From Mangifera indica (lineage: Eukaryota > Streptophyta > Magnoliopsida > Sapindales > Anacardiaceae): a stretch of 64,000 nt of DNA. The notes beneath the pieces are model-generated. The model was not told the origin of the DNA and did not search any database. It saw only the letters and a program-made list of their open reading frames with translations. Location: positions 16,539,463-16,603,462 of the forward strand of contig NC_058137.1 of the NCBI RefSeq assembly GCF_011075055.1, read 5' to 3'. Positions 63,080-64,000 of this stretch are shown here, piece by piece. Numbering within the stretch: position 1 is the stretch's first letter; every line of letters begins with the position of its first letter. The position numbers and the translations under genes are program-made.

Positions 63080-64000
63080 ACAAATCACTGTGGCAACCAC
63101 GTATCTTTCAATTCTTGAGAAAGAAAACAGGTTGCAAGGAGACAATTTCACTAATTGGTATTAAGATCTTAGAATTGTACTATATCAAGAAAAGTGGTTG
63201 TATATTTTTAAAGGGATACCACCTCATGAGCCTATACCTGATGCTACCTAAGAGCATAAGCATTCTTTCAACAAGTATTTTGATAACTCCATGAAGGTTC
63301 AGTGTCTCATGCTGGCCTCCATGACACCTAAGCTATAAAAGCAACACAATGAGATGGATGCACCATCTATTCTCACTCTTATTTATGAGTTGTATGGCAC
63401 TTGAGCAAGGGTTGAACGTTATGACTTATCAAGCACATTATGCAATTATAAACTTTCAAAGGGAGGCCAAGTTGGCCCTTATGTTGTCCAGATAATTGGC
63501 TACATCAAACGATTAGTGAGCTTAGGTTTTATCATGAATAATGAGCTTGTTATTGACCTGATATTAAAGTCTTTTCCTTTGTCTTAAGGTAATTTCATTA
63601 TGAATTTAAACCCGAGCAAGAAAAAGAAAACTCTCAAGGAGTTCTTGTATATGTGAAGATTACGAAGCAAGATGTGAAGAATGTTGTTACTAATATGCTT
63701 ATTGTTGCCACTAAGGAACTTCCAAGTCCAAGACCTAAATGTCGCCCATTATTGCTACATAGACCATTGATGGTATGGGAAAGGGAAAAAAAGTTTGCTT
63801 CTTTTTTGGTAAGTTTGGTCATTAGATGAGACATTGCAAAACCCTTTTAGAAAGCTAGAAAAAGAAAGTTATTGCTTTTACTTTAGGTATTTTTGTCGTT
63901 GAGATAAACTATTCTCTTTGTACATCTTGGGCTGTAAATATAAGATGCGGTTCTTGTATTTATTATATATGCAGGAGCTATGGCATAGTAGATTGCTCAC
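63080..64000 (+). pseudogene. Copia gag and start of protease, continuing past the window
   Basis: NWY near 63150 opens a gag-like part: GYIKRLVSLGFIMNNELVID near 63500 and SFPLS*GNFIMNLNPS near 63570 fit the Copia gag family (UBN2). A zinc knuckle at 63796-63835 reads CFFFGKFGH*MRHC, with its second Cys changed and a stop inside. TSWAVNIRCGSCI near 63925 is the protease motif S-W-V-L-D-T-G-C-G-S-H-I with Asp replaced by Asn. At least five stops, so inactive. Confidence 0.75.

Overview
The window looks like nuclear DNA of a flowering plant, most likely a eudicot. It is AT-rich, and its genes have GT-AG introns. They match plant proteins: a LigB-type DOPA dioxygenase, a Rubisco-methyltransferase-like SET protein and the CCR4-NOT subunit NOT11/CNOT11. 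The intergenic space is filled with decayed Copia, hAT and Mutator-like elements. No species can be named from the sequence alone.

Genes. All three host genes are on the minus strand. (1) 623-2283 is a three-exon extradiol ring-cleavage dioxygenase (262 codons) with a TATA box and a poly(A) signal. (2) 25395-29153 is a five-exon SET-domain lysine methyltransferase (507 codons). (3) 30387-47747 is a twelve-exon CNOT11 (437 codons). Its intron 7 is 10.2 kb because a Copia retrotransposon, itself carrying a hAT transposon, sits inside it. All exon phases close without a frameshift or stop, so the three genes look functional. They work in unrelated processes (aromatic ring cleavage, protein lysine methylation, mRNA deadenylation) and do not form a pathway.

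Layout. 0.6-2.3 kb dioxygenase; 2.7-3.6 kb foldback Mutator-like element (MULE) with a perfect 9-bp target duplication; 3.6-7.5 kb AT-rich intergenic; 7.5-9.7 kb a second foldback MULE inserted in the end of another inverted-repeat element; 10.7-13 kb foldback and LTR-like repeats; 13.3-21.7 kb a decayed minus-strand Copia element with a primer-binding site, carrying a nested solo LTR (TGTT...AACA, duplication TCGAT); 22.0-23.0 kb a truncated MULE; 25.4-29.2 kb SET gene; 30.4-47.7 kb CNOT11; 47.9-48.8 kb a MULE just upstream of the CNOT11 start; 49.6-52.8 kb a nearly intact BED-finger hAT element; 53.7-54.9 kb LTR and MULE fragments; 55.2-59.3 kb a decayed minus-strand Copia with a hAT-type MITE in its gag; 59.7-61.1 kb an LTR-like repeat; 63.1 kb to the end, gag-protease of a plus-strand Copia that runs out of the window.

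The most distinctive signal is a family of five non-autonomous foldback MULEs. Their arms pair over almost the whole element, and their centres carry reiterated CGTCTAGA-like motifs. Two of them lie within 400 bp of a host gene start.
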